Assembly (NCBI GenBank): GCA_963708855.1
Contig: CAVPUM010000009.1
Coordinates: 310,001-374,000 of the forward strand
Direction: 5' to 3'
Length of the DNA stretch: 64,000 nt
DNA from: CAIWHR01 sp963708855
Lineage (GTDB): Bacteria > Pseudomonadota > Gammaproteobacteria > Burkholderiales > Casimicrobiaceae
Below, one piece after another: positions 28,748 to 37,111 of the stretch. Within the stretch, counting starts at the first letter, position 1. Each line of letters starts with the position of its first letter. The translations under genes and the position numbers were made by a program. Under the pieces are notes generated by a model. That model worked only from the letters and a program-made list of their open reading frames with translations, had not been told where the DNA came from and made no database searches.

Positions 28748-29664
28748 GTGTCCCCAATCCCGCTGCCCGCCAGCGTCGACGCCGTCGTGGCGATGCTCGA
28801 ACGTCACGACTATCTCGCCGACCGCCGGCTTGCCACGAGCGTCTTCCTCGCGCTCACGGATGGGGCGCCCGCTGTTCCTGGAAGGCGAGGCGGGCGTCGG
28901 CAAGACCGAGATCGCCAAGGTGCTCGCGACGGCACTCGGCAAGCGGCTGGTGCGGCTGCAATGCTACGAGGGTCTCGACATCGCGTCGGCCGTCTACGAA
29001 TGGAACTATCCGCGCCAGATGATCGAGATCCGGCTCGCGGAGTCGGCCGGGCAGCAGGACCGCGAAGGGCTGGCGCACGACATCTTCACGCCGCGCTTTC
29101 TGCTCAAGCGCCCGATCCTCGAGGCGCTCGCGCCGGAGGACGGCGTGCCGCCGGTGCTGCTGATCGACGAGCTCGACCGCGCCGACGAGCCGTTCGAGGC
29201 GTATCTGCTCGAGGTCCTTGCCGACTTCCAGGTCACCATCCCGGAGCTGGGGCCGATCGTGGCGGCGGCGCCCCCGATCGTCGTCATCACGTCGAACCGC
29301 ACGCGCGAGATCCACGACGCGATCAAGCGCCGGTGCCTCTACCAATGGCTGGGCTATCCCGACGCCGAGCGCGAGCTCGCGATCGTGCGCCGCAAATGCC
29401 CCGGCGTGCCCGCAGGCATTGGCGCGCGAGATCGTCGCCTTCACGCAGCGCACGCGCTCGATGGATCTCTTCAAGGCGCCGGGAATCGCCGAGACGCTGG
29501 ACTGGGCGGAAGCGTTGACCCTGCTGGATCGGGTCGCGCTCGACCCGCAGGCCATTGCCGACACCGCGGGGGTATTGCTGAAGTACCAGGACGACATCGG
29601 AGCGCTCGGGCCGGAGGTCGTGGCGAAGCTCCTCGACGAGACGCGCGCGGCGGGTGACGAGTGA
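28748..29664 (+). CDS. coxD: CoxD-type MoxR AAA+ ATPase (two frame breaks)
   Basis: Reads as one ~305-residue ATPase when two single-base breaks, near 28857 and 29412, are bridged. It starts at GTG (PIPLPASVDAVVAMLERHDYL) and carries Walker A EGEAGVGKTEIAK, the CoxD-type CYEGLDIASAVYEWNY, Walker B LLIDELDRAD and sensor VITSNRTREI. It ends FKAPGIAETLDWAEAL and AGDE. The second break is one extra C in GTGCCCGCAG. CoxD helps insert the copper-sulfur centre into Mo-CO dehydrogenases; relatives act on other Mo hydroxylases. The stop overlaps the coxE start by 11 bases. Confidence 0.83.
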
Positions 29665-30974
29665 CGGAGCGACCGCACTGCCGAAACGGCGCCGCCGGCC
29701 GGAACCGTTGCGCCCGCGCACGTCCGGCCACGTTGCCGAGAACATCGTCCACTTCGTGCGCGTGCTGCGGGCGGCGGGCATGCCGGTCGGTCCGGCGCAC
29801 ACGCTCGCCGCGCAGGAAGCCGCCGTTGCCGTCGGCATCACGGCGCGCGAGGATTTCCGCGCCGCGCTGGCCTCCGTCCTGGTCTCGCGCTACGAGCAGC
29901 TGCCGGTGTTCGAGCAGGCGTTCGATCTCTTCTGGCAGGACCCGCGCCTGCTGCAACGAGTGCTCGCGTCGTTCGCGCCCGCGGGTGAGGTTACGGGCGA
30001 ACGCGATCCGGAGCAGGAGCTCGCCGCGCGCATTGCCCAGGCGATGCTGCCGGCCCCGTCGCTGCCGGAGCGAGAGGCGGCCGGCGGCGGCACCGACCAC
30101 GAGCCGGTGTTCACGTTCTCGCCGCGCGAAGTGCTGCAGCACAAGGATTTCGAGACGATGACGGCCGACGAGCTCGCCGCAGTGAAGTCAATGCTCCGTG
30201 CCATCCGACTGCCGCTGCCGGAGCTGCCGACCCGCCGCACGGTGGCGGCCTCGCGCGGACAGCGCGTCGACCTTCGCGCGACATTGCGCCGGGCGACCGG
30301 CGCGGCGGGAACGTTGTCGCCGTTGCGCTGGCGACGCCGTGAGCGTCGCACGCCACCGCTCGTCATCCTGTGCGACATCTCGGGGTCGATGGACCGCTAC
30401 GCGCGGATGCTTCTCCACTTCCTGCATGCCATCACGGGCGATCAGCGACCGCGTGCACGTGCTGCTGTTCGGCACCCGGCTCACCAACATCACGCGCCAT
30501 CTGCGGCATCGCGACGTCGACGTGGCGCTCGCCCGCGTACGTGGCGCCGTGCCGGACTGGGCCGGCGGCACGCGAATCGGCGCCTGCCTCGACGAGTTCA
30601 ATCGGCGATGGTCGCGGCGGCTCCTCGGCCAGAATGCCGTCGTGCTGCTGATCAGCGACGGGCTGGACGCCGAGGCGGGCCAGGGGCTTGGCGTGCAGAT
30701 GGAGCGGCTGCACAAGTCGTGCCGGCGGCTGGTGTGGCTCAATCCGCTGCTGCGCTACGAAGGCTTCGAGGCGCGTCCGGCGGGCATCCGGGCCATGCTT
30801 CCCCATGTCGACGACTTCCTGCCGGTGCATAATCTCGACAGCCTCGTGCAGCTCGCCCGGGCGCTCGAGGCCCCGGCCACGCGCGGCGAAATGGCGTCGC
30901 ACCGGGTGCGGGTGTTCGACGAGCGCAGCAGGGACCGGGAGGCGTCATGGACAGCGTCGATCTGGAAGTACTGA
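29654..30974 (+). CDS. coxE: CoxE-type VWA-domain protein (one frame break)
   Basis: About 440 residues after bridging a one-base break near 30445. It has an N-terminal helical region (HVAENIVHFVRVLRAAGMPV) and a central low-complexity linker. The von Willebrand A domain has the MIDAS motif CDISGSMDRYARM and later LISDGLDAEAGQG. Paired with the AAA+ protein it forms a MoxR-VWA maturation couple as in cox clusters. The start is a GTG overlapping coxD. Its 3' end overlaps the XdhC-like gene by 28 bases, so the three genes form a tight operon. Confidence 0.83.
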
Positions 30975-31960
30975 AGCGCAGCGCGGACTGGCTCGACGCC
31001 GGGCGCCGAGCACTGCTCGTCACGGTCGTCAAGACCTGGGGAAGCTCGCCGCGGCCGCCGGGAGCGATGCTGGCGGTGCGCGACGACGGGCTCGTCGTGG
31101 GCTCGGTTTCGGGCGGCTGCATCGAGGACGACATCGTCGGACGCATTCGCGCCGACGGGATCACGGCAACCGCATGCGATGTCGTGACCTACGGCGTGTC
31201 CGCCGACGAGGCGCGCCGTTTCGGTCTGCCGTGCGGCGGCACGATTCAGCTCGTCGTCGAGCCGTTGACGCCGCAGTCAGGCATTCGCGCGCTCGTCGGC
31301 GAAATCGAGGCGCGGCGGCTCGTGGCCCGCCGGCTCGACCTCGCGACCGGCGCCGCGACGCTGGTCCGGGCCGGCGCGGCGGACGGACTCGCCTTCGACG
31401 GCAAGGTGCTGACCACGATGCACGGTCCGCGCTATCGGATGCTGGTGATCGGCGCGTCGCAGCTGTCGAAGTATCTGGCGCAGATGGCGCTCGGCCTCGA
31501 CTACCAGGTCACGGTTTGCGATCCCCGCTCCGAGTACAAGGAGACGTGGGATGTCGCCGGCGCGCCGCTGGTGACGACGATGCCGGACGACACCGTCGTG
31601 GCGATGGAGCTCGACGAGCGCTGCGCGGTCGTCGCGCTGACGCACGACCCGAAACTCGACGACATGGCGCTGCTCGAGGCGTTGAAGTCGCCGGCGTTCT
31701 ACGTGGGCGCGCTCGGCTCGCGCGCGAACGACGCCAAGCGGCGGCGACGGCTGAAGGAGCTCGAGCTGACGGATGCCGAGATTTCGCGGCTCCACGGGCC
31801 GATCGGCCTCTACATCGGCAGTCGCACCCCGCCCGAGATCGCGGTGTCGATCCTGGCCGAGGTCACCGCGGTGAAGAACGGCGTCGCCTTGCCGGCCGCT
31901 GCGACGATCGCCGCCGCCAAGGGTGACCTGGAGCCGTCGGTGGCGTGTCCGACGCCGTAA
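30947..31960 (+). CDS. XdhC/CoxF-type molybdenum cofactor insertion protein
   Basis: 337 residues. The N-terminal XdhC_CoxI domain contains VVKTWGSSPRPPGAM, GSVSGGCIED (with the conserved Cys) and FGLPCGGTIQLVVEPL. The C-terminal Rossmann-type domain has MLVIGASQLSKYLAQMAL, LTHDPKLDDMALLEALKS and IGLYIGSRTPPEIAVSILAE. The family binds and sulfurates Mo cofactor for xanthine-dehydrogenase-type enzymes. Encoded directly behind coxD and coxE, so it belongs to a Mo-hydroxylase maturation set whose structural genes are not in this window. Confidence 0.9.
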   Translation: MDSVDLEVLKRSADWLDAGRRALLVTVVKTWGSSPRPPGAMLAVRDDGLVVGSVSGGCIEDDIVGRIRADGITATACDVVTYGVSADEARRFGLPCGGTIQLVVEPLTPQSGIRALVGEIEARRLVARRLDLATGAATLVRAGAADGLAFDGKVLTTMHGPRYRMLVIGASQLSKYLAQMALGLDYQVTVCDPRSEYKETWDVAGAPLVTTMPDDTVVAMELDERCAVVALTHDPKLDDMALLEALKSPAFYVGALGSRANDAKRRRRLKELELTDAEISRLHGPIGLYIGSRTPPEIAVSILAEVTAVKNGVALPAAATIAAAKGDLEPSVACPTP

Positions 31961-32026
31961 CGGACGTACGCTCCACCCCCCCGCGCCGGTGTTGCGCCGG
32001 CACGTGACGCCACGCGTATGGCCCGG

Positions 32027-32218
32027 TCAGGCCGGCGGCGTGCCGTTGCGAAACGCCTGCTTGATCTGCGCCCGGAATTCCGGGGTGTCCTTGTGGCCGT
32101 GGACCGCGACCGCATGCTGGACCGCGGCCGCCAACAGCTCGTCCTCGCTGTTCGCGGACAACGCGACCGTGCAATTTGTCTCGCTCGGGAATTCGCGGCA
32201 ATCGATGTATTTGCGCAT
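32027..32218 (-). CDS. DUF1059 small protein
   Basis: 63 residues starting MRKYIDCREFPSETNCTV, with the family's conserved Cys pair (DCREFPSETNC) and the ending HKDTPEFRAQIKQAF. It is a small soluble protein with unknown function, common in bacteria. The start at 32218 is chosen because the family begins MRKYIDCR; a longer frame has no support. It may be the last gene of the minus-strand arsS cluster, 85 bases behind the transferase gene. Confidence 0.8.
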   Translation of the reverse strand: MRKYIDCREFPSETNCTVALSANSEDELLAAAVQHAVAVHGHKDTPEFRAQIKQAFRNGTPPA

Positions 32219-32303
32219 GGAAACCTCCGAGGGGCGGGTACGGCGCGACCTGCGCGCCAAGCGTATTCATACGCCAGGGTCGGCGCTCCTGCAATAGGCA
32301 AAC

Positions 32304-33615
32304 TCACCCGTCGACAGCCAACGCCTGCCAGCGGGCGAGATCGGACGGCGCATCGACATCCCAGAGCGTCGGCAACTCGTGCCAGCTTGCGCCCGCAGCC
32401 CGCAGTTTCCCGCGGGTGGCCGCCATGGTTTCCGCCGAACTCCAGGGAATGCCCGAAAAGGCGTCGATGGGGCGCGCCAGGCCGACCAGCACGTAACCGC
32501 CATCTTCGGCGGGGCCGAACACCGCTGCGTGCCCATCGAGGGCGGCGACGGCTCGGGCAAGATAGGAAATATCGTACGCCGGGCAGTCGGTCCCGATCAA
32601 GACGGCCCGGGATCCGCCTGCGATGGCTTCGAACAGCGCGTTGCGCATTTTCGCGCCGAGGTCGTCGCCGGTTTGCGCCTTCAGCTCGACGTCGTACTGC
32701 TCGCGCCACGCGCTGAACGCCGGCGCGTCGGCATCCGGCGCGCACCAGAGCTCGACGCGATCGACGATGCCGCCCGCGCGCGCGGCGACTGCGGTCGCAA
32801 GCGTGCGCTCGACCAGGCGAACATAGAGCGCCGCGGCTTCGTCGGCGCCAATGGCGTCCGCGAGCCGGGTCTTGACGGTTCCGGGGATCGGGTTCTTGGC
32901 GAAGACCTGCAGGGTCACCGACGACGGCGCACGCCCGGCACCGTATTCGGCCGCGAGTTCCGCCGGGCTCGCGCCGCGCCAGTACGCGAAACGCCACCGC
33001 CACATCGCGATGACGGTTCGCCAGGGGCCGTGCCGCTCCCAGCGGCGCGCCGACGTGACGACCCGCTGCCGCAGGCATAGCGGGGAGCCGGCGGCGCGCT
33101 TCAGGCGCCGCGACATCTCGATGTCTTCCATCAGCGGCTGGTCAGGGTATCCGCCGACCTCCCGGAAAAGCGCGCGCTCGACGAAGATCGCCTGGTCGCC
33201 GGTTGCGATGCCCGTGGCGCGCGAGCGCAGGTTCATGAGTGCCTCGACGCAGCGCAGCGCCGATGCGCGTCCGGAGATTGCCACGTCGAAGCGCCCCCAG
33301 CGACGGCCCGATCCACCCAGCTCGCGCAACAGCGTCGCCACGCCGTCGGCGGGCAGCCGCGAATCGGCATGCAGGAAGAGCAGGATGTCTCCTGTCGGCC
33401 ATGGCAGCGCCGGCGTTCATCTGCCGCGCGCGGCCCCTTGGCGCAACGCAGACGCGGTCCGCGTGGGGCGTGGCCAGCAAGACGGTCGCGTCGAGGCTTC
33501 CGCCGTCGACCACGATGATCTCGTGGCCGGCGGCGCGCAATGGCTGCAGCGCGACGAGTGTGCCGACGATAGCGCGCGCCTCGTCCAGCGCCGGAACGAT
33601 GATCGAAACGCGCAC
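32304..33615 (-). CDS. Fused glycosyltransferase: TIGR04283 type plus TIGR04282/DUF2064 type (one frame break)
   Basis: Two transferase domains usually encoded by separate genes are joined. The first is a family 2 transferase (VSIIVPALDEARAIVGTL, VVDGGSLDAT, APRGRARQMNAGAA, then after a one-base break near 33401 DILLFLHADSRLP, and DQAIFVERALFREVGGYPD). The second, from about residue 225, is DUF2064 (VTLQVFAKNPIPGTVKTRLA, LIGTDCPAYDISYL and FGPAEDGGYVLVGLA). Both are typical companions of the arsS radical-SAM gene just upstream. The GTG start at 33615 is tentative. Sugar donor and acceptor are unknown; a role in building an arsenosugar or related glycan is an inference. Confidence 0.82.
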
Positions 33616-33707
33616 GAACGCCGGGCCGGACCGCTCCTTCGCGTCGGGGCCCGGAAGACCAGGACCCAACTCGACAACGTCGCGAGCGGCAGTTTCCAGG
33701 ATGGAGT

Positions 33708-34671
33708 CTAGGCCAGCGCGCCGCCGCAGCTCGACCCCTGTCCCGCCGTGCAGCCGTAGCAGTGATCCGCCACCGCGACCGGCGCGCCGTCGAGCGTCAT
33801 CGCCATGAGATCGGTGACGTGGCGCCGCGGCTTGCCCGCGATGATCATGGGAATGCCCAGCATCTGGTTGAAGTCGCAGTCGTGGAGGTAGCCGAGGTAG
33901 TCGACCGAGACCAGCGACCGGCACATGACGCCGTCGAGATTGGCGGGATTGTGCGCGCCGCGCAGCAGGCGCATGTAGTCGGCGAACCTGCCCTGCGAGA
34001 CCAGCGTCGAGCCGAAGCGCGCGATCGGCATGTTGGCGAGCGTGTAGAGGCGATCGAACACGATGCCGAAATGCGCCGCGAGCTCGCGCTTGTAGGTCTG
34101 CTTCGAGCCGATCCTGCGCCGGCGGCAGGCTCGGCCCCAGCGGGTTGTACACGAGGTTGAGCACGAGCCCGGTATCGGAATGCCCGTAGCCGAGCGCGTT
34201 GAGCTTCTGCAGCGCGAGGATCGACGACTCGAACACGTGGTCGCCGCGCTGCCGGTCGACGTTCTCCTTCGTGTAGCACGGCAGCGAGGCGACGATCTCG
34301 ACGCCTTCACGCGCCATGAAGTCGGCGAGATCCTCGAAGCCGGGTTCGTTGATGATCGTCAGGTTGCAGCGATCGATCACGTGGACACCCGCAGCGCGCG
34401 CGCCGCGGACAAGATGCCGGAAGTGCGGATTCAACTCCGGTGCGCCCCCGGTGACGTCGAGGGTTCCGATGCCCCGCGCCGACAGCACGGCGAGAATCTG
34501 GTCGATCGTCACCTTCGCCATCATCTCCTTGCGGTCGGGGCTCGCGTTGACGTGGCAATGGAGGCAGGCCTGGTTGCACCTGTAGCCGAGGTTGACCTGC
34601 AGCGTGTCGAGCGCGCGGCGCGTCACCGGCGGAAAGTCGGTCGCCTTGAGCAGGGGAAGTGTCGCGTGCAT
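33708..34671 (-). CDS. arsS: ArsS-type radical SAM protein (arsenosugar biosynthesis; one frame break)
   Basis: About 320 residues with the opening MHATLPLLKATDFPP, the radical-SAM cluster C-x3-C-x2-C in YRCNQACLHCHVNASPD, and TGGAPELNPHF. The C-terminal tail HCYGCTAGQGSSCGGAL is the cysteine-rich domain of the rSAM/selenodomain family. One extra base near 34095 breaks the frame after RLEAD and before YKRELAAHFG. ArsS adds deoxyadenosyl to dimethylarsenite in known cases. ATG at 34671 fits the family; a start at 34788 would overlap the TVP38 stop. The arsM gene is 22 kb away. Confidence 0.85.
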
Positions 34672-34784
34672 GGTTTGAATGGATCCTAGGTCTTGTTGCG
34701 GGCGATTGGCAACAGATGCGGTGGCGCTATCGCTGCGCGGAGCGCCGCCAAGCGCGACCGGGGCACGGATTTCGACGCGGCGGA

Positions 34785-35516
34785 TCATGCCTTGGCCGCC
34801 CGCCTCGCGCGGAACTTCTTGACGAACACGGGCGCCAGCGCGAACAGGCCCAGCAGCACGAAGGCGCCGATAGTCTCCGCCGAGACGAGCCCCGACAGCG
34901 AATCGATGCGGCCCAGCGTCTGGCCGAGATTCACGTAGACGAACGTCCCCGGGATGATGCCGATGAAGGTTCCCGCCACATAGGTGCGCAGGCTGATGTT
35001 TGTGAATGCCGGGGCGAGATTGACCAGAAAGAACGGAAAGAGCGGAACGAGCCGCAGGAAGAGCAGGTAATGGAAGGCGTTCTCGGCGAATCCGGCGCTG
35101 ATCTTCTCCCCGAGCGCGCCCATGCGCCTGCGCGCAGCGTCGGCGAACAGGTAGCGGGCCGCCAGGAACACCAGCGTCGCGCCGAGCGTCGCCGCCAACA
35201 CCACGAGCACCGTGCCCACCCAGCGGCCGAAGATGAAGCCCATGGTCAGCGACAGCACGAGCCCGCCGGGCAGGCTGAAGGCGACGGCGCCCGCGTAGGC
35301 GAAGAATGCGATCGCGAGCGCCAGAACGAAATGTTCTTCCGCAAACGCGAGCAGCGCGTCGCGATTCGCCTTGACGGCTTCGAGGCTCAGATACCGCTGG
35401 CCGTCCAGCGCGAAGAACGCAACGATGACGACCACAAAGACGCCGAGGAGCGCGATCTTTCCGCCATGGCCGCGCAAGGCCTCCTGCTCCGGCTCGGGTG
35501 ACGCATTCAATGGCAT
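34785..35516 (-). CDS. TVP38/TMEM64 family membrane protein
   Basis: 243 residues with six or so hydrophobic helices and the family core: FAYAGAVAFSLPGGLVLSLTMGFIFG, split around the conserved PGG, plus RLVPLFPFFLVNLAPAF and GIIPGTFVYVNLGQ. These are inner-membrane proteins of the DedA/TVP38 superfamily, probably lipid scramblases or transporters. It lies between the disulfide oxidoreductase (79 bases upstream) and arsS, an arrangement often seen around arsS and its transferases. The basic tail KKFRARRAAKA faces the cytoplasm. Confidence 0.9.
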   Translation of the reverse strand: MPLNASPEPEQEALRGHGGKIALLGVFVVVIVAFFALDGQRYLSLEAVKANRDALLAFAEEHFVLALAIAFFAYAGAVAFSLPGGLVLSLTMGFIFGRWVGTVLVVLAATLGATLVFLAARYLFADAARRRMGALGEKISAGFAENAFHYLLFLRLVPLFPFFLVNLAPAFTNISLRTYVAGTFIGIIPGTFVYVNLGQTLGRIDSLSGLVSAETIGAFVLLGLFALAPVFVKKFRARRAAKA

Positions 35517-35595
35517 GCCCCCACGCTTGCGGCTGGCGCCGCTGCGCTGCCCCCCGAGGGGGCGCGATTCGCGCCTTGGGACGGCCCGGCGGCGC

Positions 35596-37032
35596 TCATC
35601 CGCGCGCTCCCATGAGGCCGAAGATGCGCTGGATCCAGGTCTTCGCCGTCGGTGTGAGCCCCTCCTTCAGGCGCTGATCGGCGACGCGACGGTTGATCTG
35701 CGCCAGCGTCGGGTAGGTATGGATGACCCCGGTCAGGTCCTTGGCGTGCATCCCCTTCGACAGCGCGAGCACGTATTCCGCGATCAGTTCGCCGGCGTGC
35801 GGGCCCACGATGGCGGCGCCCAGCAGCTTGCCCTTCGGATCGGTGACGATCTTCGCGCACCCGTCGGTCTCGCCCTCGGCGCGCGCGCGATCGATCTCGT
35901 CGAACGCGAACCGGTAGACGCGGTGCGCGACGCCACGCTGTTTCGCCTCGGTCTCGGAGAGTCCGACCCGCGCGAGCTCGGGGTCGGTGAACGTGCACCA
36001 GGGCACGACTAGCGATGGCTTCGCCCACCACATCCGGAACAGCGCCTGGCGCAGCACGATGCCCGCATGGTGCTCGGCGAGGTGCGTGAACTGGTGGCCG
36101 CCGGCGGCGTCGCCGATCACGTAGATGTTCGGGTTGGTCGTGCGCAGTCCGCCGTTGGCGACGATGCGGCCGCGGTCGAGCGCGACGCCGGCGGCATCGA
36201 GGCCGAGGTTGTCGACGTTGGCCGTGCGCCCGGCGGCCAGGAGCAGATGCGATCCGGCGAGTTGCGTCGACGTTCCGTCCGCAACGCGCAGGTTCACGCG
36301 CACGTCGCCCTTCCGGCCGGCGAGACCCGTGATCGACGCGCCGAGGCAAAAGCGAACGCCCTCGGCCTCGAGCGCCGCGAATACGACGGCGGCGAGATCG
36401 GCGTCCTCGCGCGGCAGGATCTGCGTCGCGATGTCGACGACGGTGACCTCGCTGCCGAGCCGGCGGAAGGCCTGCGCCATTTCGCTGCCGATCGGTCCGG
36501 CGCCGATGACGATGAGGGAGGGCACCGGCTCGCGCAGGTCGAATACGGTTTCGTTGGTGAGAAAGGGCGTCGTGTCGAGGCCGGGAATATTCGGCACCCC
36601 TGGCCGCGAGCCGGTGGCGATGACGAAGGTCTTTGCGGTGAGCCGGCGGCCGTCGACCTCGAACGTGTCCGGCCCCACGAACCGGCCGTTGCCGAAGATC
36701 ACGTCGACACCCAGTCCCCGGAAGCGTTCCGGGCTGTCGTGGGGCTCGATGCCCCTGATCACGCCGGCGACGCGTTCCATGACTCGCGCGAGGTCCGGCT
36801 GCGGAGGGGCGGGGGCCAGCGCCCACCGATCGGCGTGGCGCATGCTGTGGGCGATGTGCGCCGACTTGAGGAGCGTCTTCGACGGCACGCAGCCGTACCA
36901 GAGGCAGTCGCCGCCGAGCTTGTGCTTTTCGACGACAGCGACCCTGGCGCCGAGCGCGGCGCCGCCCGCGGCGACCACCAGCCCGCCGGCGCCGCCGCCG
37001 ATCACCACGATGTCGAATTCGGGTTTGGCCAT
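35596..37032 (-). CDS. Pyridine nucleotide-disulfide oxidoreductase (mercuric-reductase-like)
   Basis: 478 residues. FAD motif GGGAGGLVVAAGGAALG, redox-active cysteines in GGDCLWYGCVPSK, NAD(P) motif VIGAGPIGSEMAQAF, second FAD motif IYVIGDAAGG, and a dimerisation domain with VPWCTFTDPELARVGLSE and the catalytic IHTYPTLAQINRR. The N-terminal heavy-metal domain and C-terminal Cys pair of true MerA are absent, so mercury reduction is unlikely. It probably provides reduced thiols or electrons to the arsS cluster. ATG at 37032 places the FAD motif at the N-terminus. Confidence 0.88.
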   Translation of the reverse strand: MAKPEFDIVVIGGGAGGLVVAAGGAALGARVAVVEKHKLGGDCLWYGCVPSKTLLKSAHIAHSMRHADRWALAPAPPQPDLARVMERVAGVIRGIEPHDSPERFRGLGVDVIFGNGRFVGPDTFEVDGRRLTAKTFVIATGSRPGVPNIPGLDTTPFLTNETVFDLREPVPSLIVIGAGPIGSEMAQAFRRLGSEVTVVDIATQILPREDADLAAVVFAALEAEGVRFCLGASITGLAGRKGDVRVNLRVADGTSTQLAGSHLLLAAGRTANVDNLGLDAAGVALDRGRIVANGGLRTTNPNIYVIGDAAGGHQFTHLAEHHAGIVLRQALFRMWWAKPSLVVPWCTFTDPELARVGLSETEAKQRGVAHRVYRFAFDEIDRARAEGETDGCAKIVTDPKGKLLGAAIVGPHAGELIAEYVLALSKGMHAKDLTGVIHTYPTLAQINRRVADQRLKEGLTPTAKTWIQRIFGLMGARG

Positions 37033-37111
37033 TGTGTGTCGTCGTACCGGATGAGCGAATCTTACACAGCGCAGGGCTTCCGTTGGCGAGAATCGGCCGG
37101 TGACGGCTCTG

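Noticed and set aside
31975..32020. Hairpin between the convergent XdhC-like and DUF1059 genes
   Set aside because: GCCGG/CCGGC is short and no T run follows on either strand, so it is not a convincing terminator.
34671..34788. An upstream start for arsS overlapping the TVP38 stop (ATGA)
   Set aside because: The overlap is tempting, but the 39 extra residues do not resemble the family, which begins MHATLPLL as at 34671.
35596..37032. Mercuric reductase
   Set aside because: The metal-binding N-terminal domain and C-terminal cysteine pair of MerA are missing, and no mer genes are nearby.
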